From Antrodiella citrinella (taxonomy: Eukaryota > Basidiomycota > Agaricomycetes > Polyporales > Steccherinaceae), in the NCBI GenBank assembly GCA_004802725.1, contig SGPM01000304.1, positions 1 through 33,267 of the forward strand: DNA of 33,267 nucleotides, in the 5' to 3' direction. The translations under genes and the position numbers were made by a program. The notes beneath the pieces were generated by a model. It ran no database searches, had not been told where the DNA came from, and was given only the letters and a program-made list of their open reading frames with translations. This document shows positions 16,041 through 25,738 of this stretch, one piece after another (position 1 is the first letter of the stretch; each line of letters begins with the position of its first letter).

Positions 16041-16047
16041 TTTTATA
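16041..16047 (-). promoter_or_regulatory. TATA box of the FunK1 gene
   Basis: TATAAAA on the minus strand lies 53 bp upstream of the ATG at 15988. It supports that ATG as the start, because the TSS should fall near 16010 and leave only a very short leader. Confidence 0.55.
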
Positions 16048-17330
16048 CTGTGCTAGCACAATGACCACCGCAGTTGATTGAAATTTATTGGTTGAGGTTG
16101 TGTATAGAAGTCCGAGGCCAATTCTGTAACTCCGTTGAGTCGATTGATCAGGTTTAAGACGAAGAATTGAGCGTTGAGCGTTAAAACACAGCTCAACGAT
16201 GGCCAGAGCTGATTAGACGCGCATGTTTAATGTCACGGGACCGCGTTTATACCTTTGCCGAGCACGGCCAGCAAGGTTTTTTTGTGCCACTCACGCTGCA
16301 GTGCACTCAGCGACATCAGGTTTTTTGCAAATGATTTGTATACTAGAAAGGTATGTCGTTATACAAACATCTTGCTCGGAGTATGCAGTCCGATGGGTAC
16401 TCTCCTTCGTACAAAGTTGCAAAGGAAAGCAATAGTGCCATTGTTCTTTGTCTCAGGGTCCCAGATCTCGTATTTTTGTGAGTACGGTTTTCAGTTCTTT
16501 TATTTTCCTCCGATCTAGATGAATGCCCGCATATGGGATTGTCCCGCATTGCCATTGTTCGTTTACAGTCTAGGACAGACCGTCCAGTTTTGCACCTACA
16601 ATTGACAGACAAGCCTGGTTTTGCGGTCCGGAGTCCTCTTATGGTCATCGAGCAATCGACATGTAGTACAATCGTCAGCGCGGAGTTCCGAGTCCCCAAT
16701 CACAGTGTGTGTCCATGTATTGTTGTGAGTGTGGTACTACACGCGTGTTGCCAACGGACGCATATCAATTGCCCTAGGAGAGTAGGTACGATAGGCTTAC
16801 TACACTGGATCCGACCTATGCAAGCGATTGGCTTGATCTCCGACCTGCCAGGAGCAGAAGGTTCGTCATATGCAGGGGCCTTTGCACCAGCCAGAACCAC
16901 GTTAACATGCGTGTACTATCTGATAATATGCACTTTCCTAGTGCACTCTCCAAATTTGAACTTTTTTCTTGACTGCTTCTCACGGTGCCACTCCCGCCGA
17001 GTTTGAGCAGTGTGGGCGGCCCATTCGAAATTCTAACGCCCGTCCTGGCGCTCGCACTAGTGTGTTAGTTCGACTCCCGGTCTGGGATTTCTTTGGATAT
17101 TAGTATAATTCCGGCAGACGAGGGCGTTGTGGGTATGGGATGGGGTTGTGAAGGCTACGTACATGAGGGTGGTTATTATGCACAGTACATATAAAATTTA
17201 ACAAAAACAAGGCCTGAGGAATGTGGAATGTAGTCGACAATACCAAGAAACAACGTTGATCAAACAAGGACGACACGCAAGCTTGTATCTGCAACCCTCT
17301 TCATCGACGAAATTCAATCAGTCGCCAAAA
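16048..17330. other. Gene-poor intergenic stretch between FunK1 and WOPR genes
   Basis: About 1.3 kb. One ATG-initiated frame (16533-17006, +, 157 codons) is present but has no recognisable motif and no splice context, so I do not call it. Sequence near 17060-17085 (TTAGTTCGACTCCCGGTCTGGG) resembles a tRNA T-arm, but its stem does not pair. No transposon ends were found. Confidence 0.45.
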
Positions 17331-18919
17331 TCACTTGTATCGCGACCACGCGTGCGGCGACTCATGCGACTGACCTTGGTAGACCCAATCGGCCGAACCA
17401 CCTATGGCGTCCCATAGCCCAGTCGTAGACGCAGCACTGACATATCCATTCTCGGGTTCGGACGAGGTCCCGGGATAGAACGTACCGAACGTCGGAGACC
17501 CACCCAACAGATGAGGGAGGCTGAATAGGTTCGGATCATAGTAGTGGGACCAGGTCTGTGAGGTGTAATTTGACAACGATGTCGATGAAGGTCCAGGCGA
17601 GTAATGATATGCGTTGTCTCGCTGCGAAATGATGGAAGTGCCCGGATGAGGGTAACATTGTTTGGCCTCCGACACCGACACGCCGCGATGCTGCTTTGAG
17701 CGTACCGTCTTGCTGCTGTCGTTGGGTGGGAGATATGGCTGGGACATGATCGGGAGGTGGTATGTGTCCGGGAAACGCGAGGGCGAAAGTTGGAGGTGTC
17801 GGGGAGGTATTGAACACGGCTATTCTGCGAGCGGACCGATGAAGATATCCTCGTGGGGCGTTCCGCATCCAAATCCCGCGAGTCGGAGTCTAACGAGAGC
17901 TGTATTGCTCGACCAGGTATGGGTTGCACGATGCCTGAGTTGGATGAAGGGGTGGAGGAACGAATCATTGAAGGCGCAGGTAGATCCGGCCTAGACATCG
18001 GGGGAGATAATGAAGCCCGAGTAGTGTACAACGAAGTCATGCTCTCCTCCTCGCCGCTGAAAAACAAATTGGATCAGAGACTATTTACCAAACAGAGATA
18101 TATGAAGACACTCACATGTAAGTAGCTCTGCCATTGGCATCAACATCCATCCGTGGCGGATGTCGAAACCGCGAAATGTTCCTGAGGACTTCTTTACTGA
18201 GCACCAAGGAAGCTAACGATTCGAGCGTGGACGGTGTTTGCAATTTTCCGGAGAGTACGTCCGACGCACTGTAATACGAGACTAGATGGTATACGACGCC
18301 GTCTATGGGAAATGAAATGGTCTGTGCACTTTGTCAGTAAGCTTGTTATGGGCCACATGACAGTATGGATGTACCTTCTTCATGAGGCCGTGTGTCTTCA
18401 AACCCTTCCCTCTATTCCAGCTGCCATAGATACACCTCTCCAAATCTGAGTCTTGGATCCGTGATGCTTCGCCAGCGGAGACGTTCATCACAGAACGACA
18501 GTACGGAGAAGCTGGGGCCGCCATGGCGTCTTCACGCTCCCTATATATCATCTAACCATTCTTCGCCGTCAGGCAAGCACATCATTGACAACTAATAGTA
18601 CACTCACAAAGTTTCCCAACATCCTCGAAGCACTCCAAACGAACGGGTCCGTCCACCGCTTGATCCCACTCTCCTCTTCCGTAAACACCAGCACTGCTCC
18701 GCTCACAATCATACTCCGCTTCTCCGCGTCATGAAAGCGCCGCGTTACGCGAGGTACGAGTCCCTGTCTCGCGGCTTCAAATACGAGCAGCGCGTCGTAG
18801 CTCGTCTTGATCCATGCACGAAACATAGCGTCCTGTGATGGTATCTGTTCGCTGTTCGAGGTAGAGGTGGTGTCCGAATGGTCAAGAGATGAAAAGGAAA
18901 AAAAGCGTGTTGACGCCAT
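17331..18919 (-). CDS. WOPR-domain transcription factor (Gti1/Pac2 family)
   Basis: The first three exons are firm: 18919-18608, 18551-18375 and 18321-18116. The fourth begins at 18056 and the last ends with the stop at 17331. The WOPR domain is split by introns: AWIKTSYDALLVFEAARQGL, then PRVTRRFHDAEK, then EEESGIKRWTDPFVWSASRM, then LGNF joined to MIYRERED, then HGLMKK joined to TISFPIDGVVYHLVSYY. Family members (Wor1, Ryp1, Sge1, Gti1, Pac2) are sequence-specific DNA-binding regulators of morphology, sporulation and effector expression. The C-terminal part is Ser/Pro/Tyr-rich, as in other members. A frame change near 17738-17850 needs one more intron. A 38-nt intron (17776-17739) or a longer one from about 17846 both restore the frame; the former gives 460 residues. 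The start could also be the internal ATG at 18826. Confidence 0.88.
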
Positions 18920-19602
18920 GAGTGGTACAAAGCCTTGATGTATTGTGTTGTTGTGCTTGTTGTGTTTGTCCGTCCTCGGAGCGGAGCAGGGATTGGAAAG
19001 AATAACAAGGACGGGGGTCGAAAATTCCACCGGCGCAAATGATCATCCACGATCCAGATACGAGGTATTTGATTCTTCGAGGAGGACGACATGACGTGAC
19101 TTGCTTGGCGAGGATAGTGCTGGTGTTGTATAGCTAGACGAAGGAAAGCGGAATACAAGGCTCGGGTCCAGATCCATCGCTCAAATAGGGTTGAGCCTAG
19201 CGGGAGAAGAACAAGAACAAGGGCACCCCGCCTCGTCTCGCCTAGTTACCAGCCCAGCTGACTGGACGGAATACACTGTACAGTGCACTTTCAGTCCTGT
19301 ATCACAACCAAATCAATTTAGAGATGCTAGAACGCGGAGGACGATTTTGGACTGACTTGGTAGGGACCGAACTGCGATGTGTGGGCGTACTATATCGATT
19401 CCTGAATCACGACAGCGACAGGTCGCATGTTTGAATCGAGGCTAGCAAGCACCAATATGGTCCACGATGTTGGCAAAGCTTGCATGTCGCCGGACTAGGT
19501 TACATGAAAGAACCGTTGAATCCGCATTGAACGGCGAGGTGCTCTAATACGGAATATTAGTGGTAGATAGTCACCATTTAATGCGCTGTTGCCTGTAGAA
19601 TG
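18920..19602. other. Upstream region of the WOPR gene
   Basis: About 680 bp holding the WOPR gene promoter and the 3' flank of the small secreted-protein gene. No gene is supported. A 12-nt string, AGCGACAGGTCG, at 19414-19425 recurs at 27312-27323 in another intergenic region. Confidence 0.5.
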
Positions 19603-20160
19603 TCAGGCACTCGGAGCGGGAGTTCCACATTCGAACGTATCAGTTTTGGATGTGTATAAGGCAAAGGGGTGAACGGAGGTGTTCACGTAACAAAGCACGT
19701 CAACAAAACTGGTGTCCTCCGTAGATGTCCTATACGATGTAAGGTCTGAGTGGATCATACAACCTGCTGGGCCTGATGAAACCAGGAGGCTGCACGGAAG
19801 CCAGACATGCACTATCGCAGAAGCAACATCACGGACATCTGCGCAGCTGCGCATGAGCCAGCAGGTAACCGCAGATTCTGGACTCGGCGGTCGTCGTCGT
19901 CTGCCATCAATACCCATCTGTATATGTATCCGTGGGAAGCCGACGGTCCAGTGGTGCATAGTGGACACACATATCGCTGCTACGGCGTCCGGCTTGAGTC
20001 CTGAGTAGACCATATCCAGAATGTGCGAGCCAAAGGTGCCTTGCGACCGAATGAAGCGGCCCTGGATAGTTGCCAACTGTAAAGTAACGATATCTGACAA
20101 CAAATAAAGTACAGTCGGAGGACTTACCGCAGCTGCAAGCAATGACACCAGTCGTCGCAT
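19603..20160 (-). CDS. Putative small secreted cysteine-containing protein
   Basis: The model has two exons, 20160-20128 and 20076-19603, giving 168 residues. The intron is 51 nt with a perfect GTAAGT donor and an ACAG acceptor. Splicing creates a typical signal peptide, MRRLVSLLAAALATIQG, whose hydrophobic core crosses the junction; this supports the model. The mature part has seven cysteines and ends TFECGTPAPSA. I do not recognise a domain. It lies about 700 bp downstream of nothing conserved and 0.7 kb from the WOPR gene. It could be a lineage-specific secreted protein or a chance frame. Confidence 0.42.
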   Translation of the reverse strand: MRRLVSLLAAAVSPPTVLYLLSDIVTLQLATIQGRFIRSQGTFGSHILDMVYSGLKPDAVAAICVSTMHHWTVGFPRIHIQMGIDGRRRRPPSPESAVTCWLMRSCADVRDVASAIVHVWLPCSLLVSSGPAGCMIHSDLTSYRTSTEDTSFVDVLCYVNTSVHPFALYTSKTDTFECGTPAPSA

Positions 20161-20522
20161 GGGTGCAAATTGCACGGAGGATGGCGGAGAGCCAAGAGAC
20201 AGTTCCACCTCACGCAGCACCAAGCCTTGGTGAGAGATACTTTTTGCGAGACGAGGGAAGCATATCCCGTATTAGATTACATATGCGTATGATGGTAGTC
20301 GTAATGTACCAGCCCGCACAAGGGGGCACCTAGAGTGGAGGTGACACTGTGAAACAACATGAGCACAAAGCCGTAACATGAGCGAGAGGGAAGGCGGACA
20401 CAATCAAAGGACATTCTATCTGTCATGGAAAGATTTTAGCGTCAGAACAACCGTGACCACCTTACAACTCACGGCATGCGAATGTGTTCCAGTGGCCCCT
20501 CCTCTCCCATCTGTTTGTTCCT
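20161..20522. other. Intergenic region
   Basis: About 360 bp between the small secreted-protein candidate and the Tom6-like gene. It holds the promoter of the former and the 3' flank of the latter. I see no gene or repeat in it. Confidence 0.5.
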
Positions 20523-20747
20523 CTATGCAGGAACCATCAACTCCCCCCATGTCCGCATCGCGAAGATTCCACCAAAGAACACTGCGAGCCCCGCAACGAT
20601 GTTCACGTTTCCTGGTAACTTCTCGGGTGCCCAGATTTGCTCGCGCATGAACTCGGAGAAAGCAGACTCGTTGGGGTCGGCGATTTTGCGAGTGGGTGCA
20701 CTGTAGTAGGCAGGGCCAGAATGAGGAGGTGCTGAGCGACGAGCCAT
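20523..20747 (-). CDS. Small single-pass membrane protein, Tom6-like
   Basis: An uninterrupted frame of 74 residues starts at the ATG at 20747, the first ATG in this frame. It is hydrophilic (MARRSAPPHSGPAYYSAPTR) with a predicted amphipathic region (ADPNESAFSEFMREQIWAPE) and a C-terminal hydrophobic segment (NVNIVAGLAVFFGGIFAMRT) ending in WGELMVPA. Size, topology and the C-terminal pattern 'hydrophobic helix, short linker, LM-x-P' resemble Tom6, a small subunit of the mitochondrial outer-membrane import pore. Sequence similarity is weak, so the assignment is inference. Other tail-anchored mitochondrial proteins are possible. The coding status itself is fairly secure from the composition and clear membrane segment. 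Confidence 0.6.
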   Translation of the reverse strand: MARRSAPPHSGPAYYSAPTRKIADPNESAFSEFMREQIWAPEKLPGNVNIVAGLAVFFGGIFAMRTWGELMVPA

Positions 20748-21069
20748 GCCGTTGAGTAAGTGATTTAAGTGTTTGAGGACGTTGTCGACGACGTTCGGGA
20801 TGGCGTGGCGAGGCGCTGCGTGATCATGAGCTGGAGAATAAATAAAATTTGTCGACACACTTATCGCCGAAATAGTAAGCGTCTGTTTGTTATGACATCA
20901 GCACTGGCTGTAAGTAGACTGCTTGGTCATCCTAGTGTATTATTACAAAGTAATAAATTAAAATGATTAATGATCGGTTGCGGGTAACCGGAAACGGTGT
21001 CGATCTGCTACTTGCAATAACTTTCATAACTTTCACTACCACTCTCATGTGGATTTCTCTTAACGAACG

Positions 21070-24000
21070 ATGAGCTCTTCTTCGCATTCGACTCGTTCGC
21101 GCGACAGTGGATGGAAGGGCCCCGCCAAGTCTGTGCGAACATCACACGAAATAGTGAGCCCCAAAGATTCGCTCTACCAAGTCCGGCTCCTCTCCGCCCT
21201 CCGCAGTGGTATGTGCCAGTTGTAGAATTGATTCATGTCTAAATGATGTCTTACAGGTGATCCTGCTCTTATTCATCCTTTCCTGGCGGATATTGGGAGG
21301 GACCGACGCAGTAGCTCTTCAGAACCCGACCTTGACTTCGGGGCCACCGCGCTCCACCTTGCCATAAGATGCGCGTCCTGTGAGCAATTACTTCTACTCG
21401 ACTCTTGGAAGATGTTAATTGACCGTGCATTAACCTTTCATAGGCGACACCATTGCGCTCTTGTTGTCAAATCGATCCGTGTCCCCGAACGCTGTCCAAC
21501 CGCCCGGGTCAGGTCAAACTGCTCTTCATCTGGCTGCCTCTTTGGCTCGCGCAGACGTGGTGAATCTGCTCCTCGATCAGGATGGGATAGATGACACGCT
21601 CAGAGACAGTCAAGGGCGGACTTGCTTGACGGTGGCCAAGGGCAAGGAGACCATAGGTGCAATCAAAGGTGCGTAATAATCGGTTTGCTGTACAGCACGG
21701 TCTCACCCGTTCTTGTTCTGTCAAGATTCTCGCGCCTTTCTCACTGCGTCGTACCGCTCTCTACTGCGGACATACATATTCTCCCCTGCCTCGGAACGTC
21801 TCCCCGAAGCACTAGCTAAACTGCTGTCATCGCCCCGAGCACATCTGCTGGAGTTGTCCTACCTGGACGATGACTCAGGAACGACACTCCTCCACGAAGC
21901 CGCACGCCGGAAAGACTTCCGAGCGATAGAGCTCGCCGTACGGGCTGGCGCTGACGTGTTCGTGCGTGACCGTAAAGGCCGTACAGTGCACGAGTCGGGT
22001 GGGAAGGATGACCGCGTGAAAGCTTTCTTGAGGCAATGTACGTGAAAATTTCTCTTACGAGTTTTTACACTACGGTGTCTTTTGAATGCACCGTGTCTTT
22101 CTTGCGCCACCATGTCTTATCTATTTTTGTTCTTGTTCCAGATGCCAACCAGGACTCTAGTCTCATCGAGCCACCGTCTACTACGGAGCCCCCGGAGCTG
22201 AAAGGATACCTGAATAAGTACACGAACGTCGCGAAAGGGTACAACACGCGCTGGTTTGTGCTCAAGAACGGCGTACTGTCTTGTAAGTCATACGCATGAC
22301 GTCATCATCCGCCCGCAGCTCACCCATCGGCGCCCGCAGACTATCGACACCAAGAGGACGAGGGCGTAACGAGTCGTGGTTCCATCGCCATGAAGACAGC
22401 CGTACTTAAATCGACACCTGGAAGCGGCGGGCTTCGTTTTGAAGTACACTCTACACCGTCCCGAGGCCACCACAACGCGCAGAAGTGGTACATGAAGGCG
22501 AACCATCCCGTAGAAGCGTCGCGGTGGATCCAGTCTTTGACGAAGAGCATCGAGTGGTCGAGGAAGGACCACGGGATCGACAGGAAGAGCGGCGAGAGCG
22601 AGGTGTCCAGTCTGGCACCCACAAGTTCCCTGCGCACGCCGTCCATCTCACACGGACACCTGCCGTCCAAGGCGATCAGTGCCGCAGTGTCCACCGCCAG
22701 CTCTATCGACGACATTGATACAGCTCAGTCATCTCCGGACGGCCAGGAGGGTATTCAGATCGCGCTGGCGGACGAGCAGCGGGCTCAGGACACGGAACAC
22801 TCGTCGATGGAGGAGCGGGAACGACAGCCACCACACGAAGTCGCATTCCAGCTGCAGGGTAATACGACGATCGCGCAGATGGAGCTGACCGCGCAGATGA
22901 TGCACGACGTGCTGAAGAAGAGCGGGCAGTCGAGTCACGTTACGAACGCTTTGCAGGAGTCGGTAGCAGTTGCGCAGAGTATGCTTACAGAGTACGTGAG
23001 TATGGTCCGCGATCGCGACGATTGGTGGAAAGAGGAGCTGGAAAGGGAACGACAACGCCAGAACGTGTGGGAGGAGAGCCTACGTGCCGTCGTGAAGGAG
23101 GGCGAGCTGATGGAAACAGAGCTCAAGAACCGGTCACGAAGACGGAGCAGATTGGTGGAGGCCACCTACGCGTCTGTATCTGAGATGGGCACGCTCAGGA
23201 ACAGGCCGTCACATATGGCTCTGGCCTCTCCACCGCTCGTCGAGGATGTCTCGCCTGCAGAAACCCCCGGTGCCGTGCCCGCCACCGCACGTCAGTCTCC
23301 TGCGTACAACCAGTCACCTCTGCCCACCGTCACCGCACGTTCGACGTCCTTGCTATCCCCGGCCTCTACTGTCGTCCCCAGCAATCGGCGGTTCTCTCTG
23401 CTAGTCAAGTCCGCCACCGTCGACCAGGAAGACGACGTGGAAGTGGACACGGACGAGGAGGACGAGTTCTTCGACGCTATCGAGTCCAACACGCTACCCA
23501 ACCTAGTCATCAACGAGTCGCTCACGGGCAAGACGGAGCTCGAGCTGCCGCCCACGACGAACGTCGAGCAGTACGAGAGCTACCGGCAGCTGCGGCCACG
23601 ATTGGCGATCACGTCGGACGACAGGCCGCCGATGAGCTTGTGGGCGGTGTTGAAGAACAGTATTGGGAAGGATTTGACGAAAATATCGTTTCCGGTGTTC
23701 TTCAATGAGCCGACAAGCATGTTGCAGCGGATGGCGGAGGATATGGAGTTCTCAGAGTGCTGTGAGTACATGCAATCTCCTGTCGTGAACCCTGAAACTG
23801 ACTTACTGGATTGTAGTGGATGCTGCTGTCAAGGAAAGCGATCCTCACCGACGTATAGCCTTTGTTGCTGCTTTTGCCATGTCAAATTACTCCTCTACCA
23901 TTGGTCGTATAGCCAAGCCGTTCAATCCTATGCTCGTAAGTGTTCCTTTACTTAGGTGAAGAGACATCAGCCAACATTTTCGTTCCTAGAGTGAAACTTT

Positions 24001-25131
24001 CGAGTACGTACGTTTCGACAAGGAATACCGCTACATGTCAGAGCAGGTCAGCCATCATCCACCAATATCAGCTTGTTGGGCCGAGGCTCCAAGTTGGCAC
24101 TACTTTGGAGAGGTCAGTGACATTATGTATCACATCTTGCGGCTCGATTTACTGACGTTATATTATCTAGGTGGACGCTCAGAACAAGTTTATGGGCAAG
24201 TCTTTCGAGATTAGACCTACAGGCGTAGCCCACGCGGAGCTTCTCCTCCTCGAAGACCAGTATCCGTCGTATCCTAAGTCGTGTAAAGCGGGGAAGGTAG
24301 TGGAACATTACAGTTGGAAGAAGGTTACTACAAACATCTCCGGGTTCATTTTGGGTTCACCGACTATTGACCATTACGGTGATATGATTGTGAGGACACA
24401 CTGTAAATATAATCATACGTGAAATGCTGACGAGAATACACAACCAGGTTACCAACCACCGGACGAAGGACCAGTGCGTTCTCACCTTCAAGCCTCGCGG
24501 TTGGAGAGGTAGAGATGCTTATGAGATCTCCGGATACGTCATGGACTCCGAGGGCAACGTCACCTATGAGATAGCAGGTCGCTGGAACAGCCAGCTGGTC
24601 GCCCGCGCAGTGGGCACAGGCGTCGGGTCCCTCCACCCCGACGTGTCTATCTCCACTAGCGGTTTCAGCTCCCCCTCTGCCCCTTCACCCGAATACATCC
24701 TTCTGTGGCGCAACTCCGAGAAACCACCCGCGCCCTTCAACCTCACGCCATTCGCGATCACGTTGAACGACTGCCCAGACGATCTGAAGCCGTACCTGTG
24801 TCCCACGGACTGCCGATTGCGTCCGGACCAGCGGGCGTTCGAAATGGGCAAGTACGAGCGGGCGAACGAGTTGAAGAACGAGCAGGAGGAGCTGCAGAGG
24901 GCGACGAGGCGAGCGAGGGACGATGGCAAGGCGAAACAGCATAAACCGCGGTGGTTCTCGGCGGAGACGGAGCCTGACACCGGCGACCGCGTATGGACGC
25001 CTGCGCGCACGGAGAAGGCGATTCTGGAGTATTGGGCGGAGAGGGAGAAGGTGTACACTGAGAAAGTGAGCGGGAACAACGATGTGAAGTGGACGGGCGT
25101 GGACAAGATTTTCATCGAGGAGGAGCCATGA
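21070..25131 (+). CDS. Oxysterol-binding protein with ankyrin repeats, PH domain, FFAT motif and ORD (Osh1/Osh2 class)
   Basis: Ten exons give 1,168 residues: 21070-21208, 21257-21379, 21444-21668, 21726-22037, 22142-22282, 22340-23761, 23817-23935, 23990-24112, 24171-24389 and 24448-25131. Ankyrin repeats come first ([49 protein letters not shown]). Next is a PH domain ([20 protein letters not shown] to [14 protein letters not shown]), a helical linker, an acidic tract running into a FFAT motif (EFFDAIE at 23464-23484) and the sterol/PI4P transfer domain with the signature EQVSHHPP near 24040. The ORD keeps PFNPMLSETFE and the C-terminal helices. Osh1/Osh2 proteins exchange lipids at ER contact sites. 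The FFAT motif should bind the ER protein VAP/Scs2, while the PH domain binds phosphoinositides. All domains look intact. Confidence 0.95.
23464..23484 (+). other. FFAT motif coding segment
   Basis: The codons read EFFDAIE and are preceded by an acidic tract (VEVDTDEED). This matches the canonical FFAT consensus EFFDAxE with its acidic flank, the VAP-binding motif of lipid-transfer proteins at ER contact sites. Confidence 0.85.
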
Positions 25132-25432
25132 CCATGACAGAAGTTGAGTTGAGGATTGCACGATTACACGAATGAATGATATACTTAGATGACAGCCATG
25201 TATCTCTCCTCCACAAACGTTGTACGCCACACACTCCCTGGTATTTATTGTACAGTAATGGGGCTGGATTCACGCTATGTACACAGGCAGGAAACGGATG
25301 ATTATAATTCACGCTTTATTCATGAACAACTGGGATGAGAGGGTTCTTGCGCAGCAAAAGTAAGTTGCGCAATAGATTTGCGTTCATGCGCAGGACTCAC
25401 CGAACATGATAATGTTGTTACTCTATACTTCA
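25132..25432. other. 3' flank of the oxysterol-binding protein gene
   Basis: About 300 bp of 3' untranslated and intergenic sequence. No gene or repeat is visible apart from the MITE-like element that follows. Confidence 0.5.
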
Positions 25433-25665
25433 TAAGGTAGGCCCGAGTCAGAGACGACTACATCACGTGAAAGTCACGCGGGCCTCTCCGGCCACAACGA
25501 CGCAACTTCACTTCCAACCAACGACCACAATACATGTAAATGGTAGGCTGCTACATGCCCGGGATGAGTGGTGTAACCACTTGTGCCTCCTGCGAGTTGG
25601 AAGTCATCGAAAACATCACGTGAATATCATGTGATAGTAGTCATGTCTGACTCGGGCCTACCTTA
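25433..25665. mobile_element. MITE-like element with 20-bp perfect terminal inverted repeats
   Basis: TAAGGTAGGCCCGAGTCAGA at 25433-25452 recurs as its exact reverse complement at 25646-25665. The inverted match continues inward imperfectly (GACGACTACATCACGTGA against CATGACTACTATCACATGA) to about 38 nt per arm. More inner pairs such as TTCCAAC/GTTGGAA add to a long hairpin. The outermost TA at both ends fits a TA target duplication, as in Tc1/mariner-type elements. There is no coding capacity. It lies in the convergent gap between the oxysterol-binding gene and the kinase pseudogene. The class is inferred from structure only. Confidence 0.78.
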
Positions 25666-25738
25666 CTGGGCCCTGGCTCGCGCAAGTTAGATCGAGGTGG
25701 GATTTCTTGTTGTACTCTCCTGTTGGCTCTATCGCTCG

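Noticed and set aside
16533..17006. 157-codon ATG-initiated open frame between the FunK1 and WOPR genes
   Set aside because: It has no recognisable domain, no promoter support and no flanking exons. A chance frame of this size is plausible here.
17030..17090. tRNA-like T-arm sequence
   Set aside because: TTCGACTC is present, but the flanking bases do not form a five-pair stem and no acceptor or anticodon arm can be built.
9887..20522. Possible secondary-metabolite or mobile-element cluster around the FAD oxidoreductase, FunK1 and WOPR genes
   Set aside because: No backbone synthase, transporter, P450, transposase or terminal repeats are present, and the genes are unrelated and widely spaced.
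24564..25230. Long antisense open frames over the last exon of the oxysterol-binding protein gene
   Set aside because: They are shadows of a GC-rich coding exon and encode no recognisable domain. The plus-strand ORD is clear.
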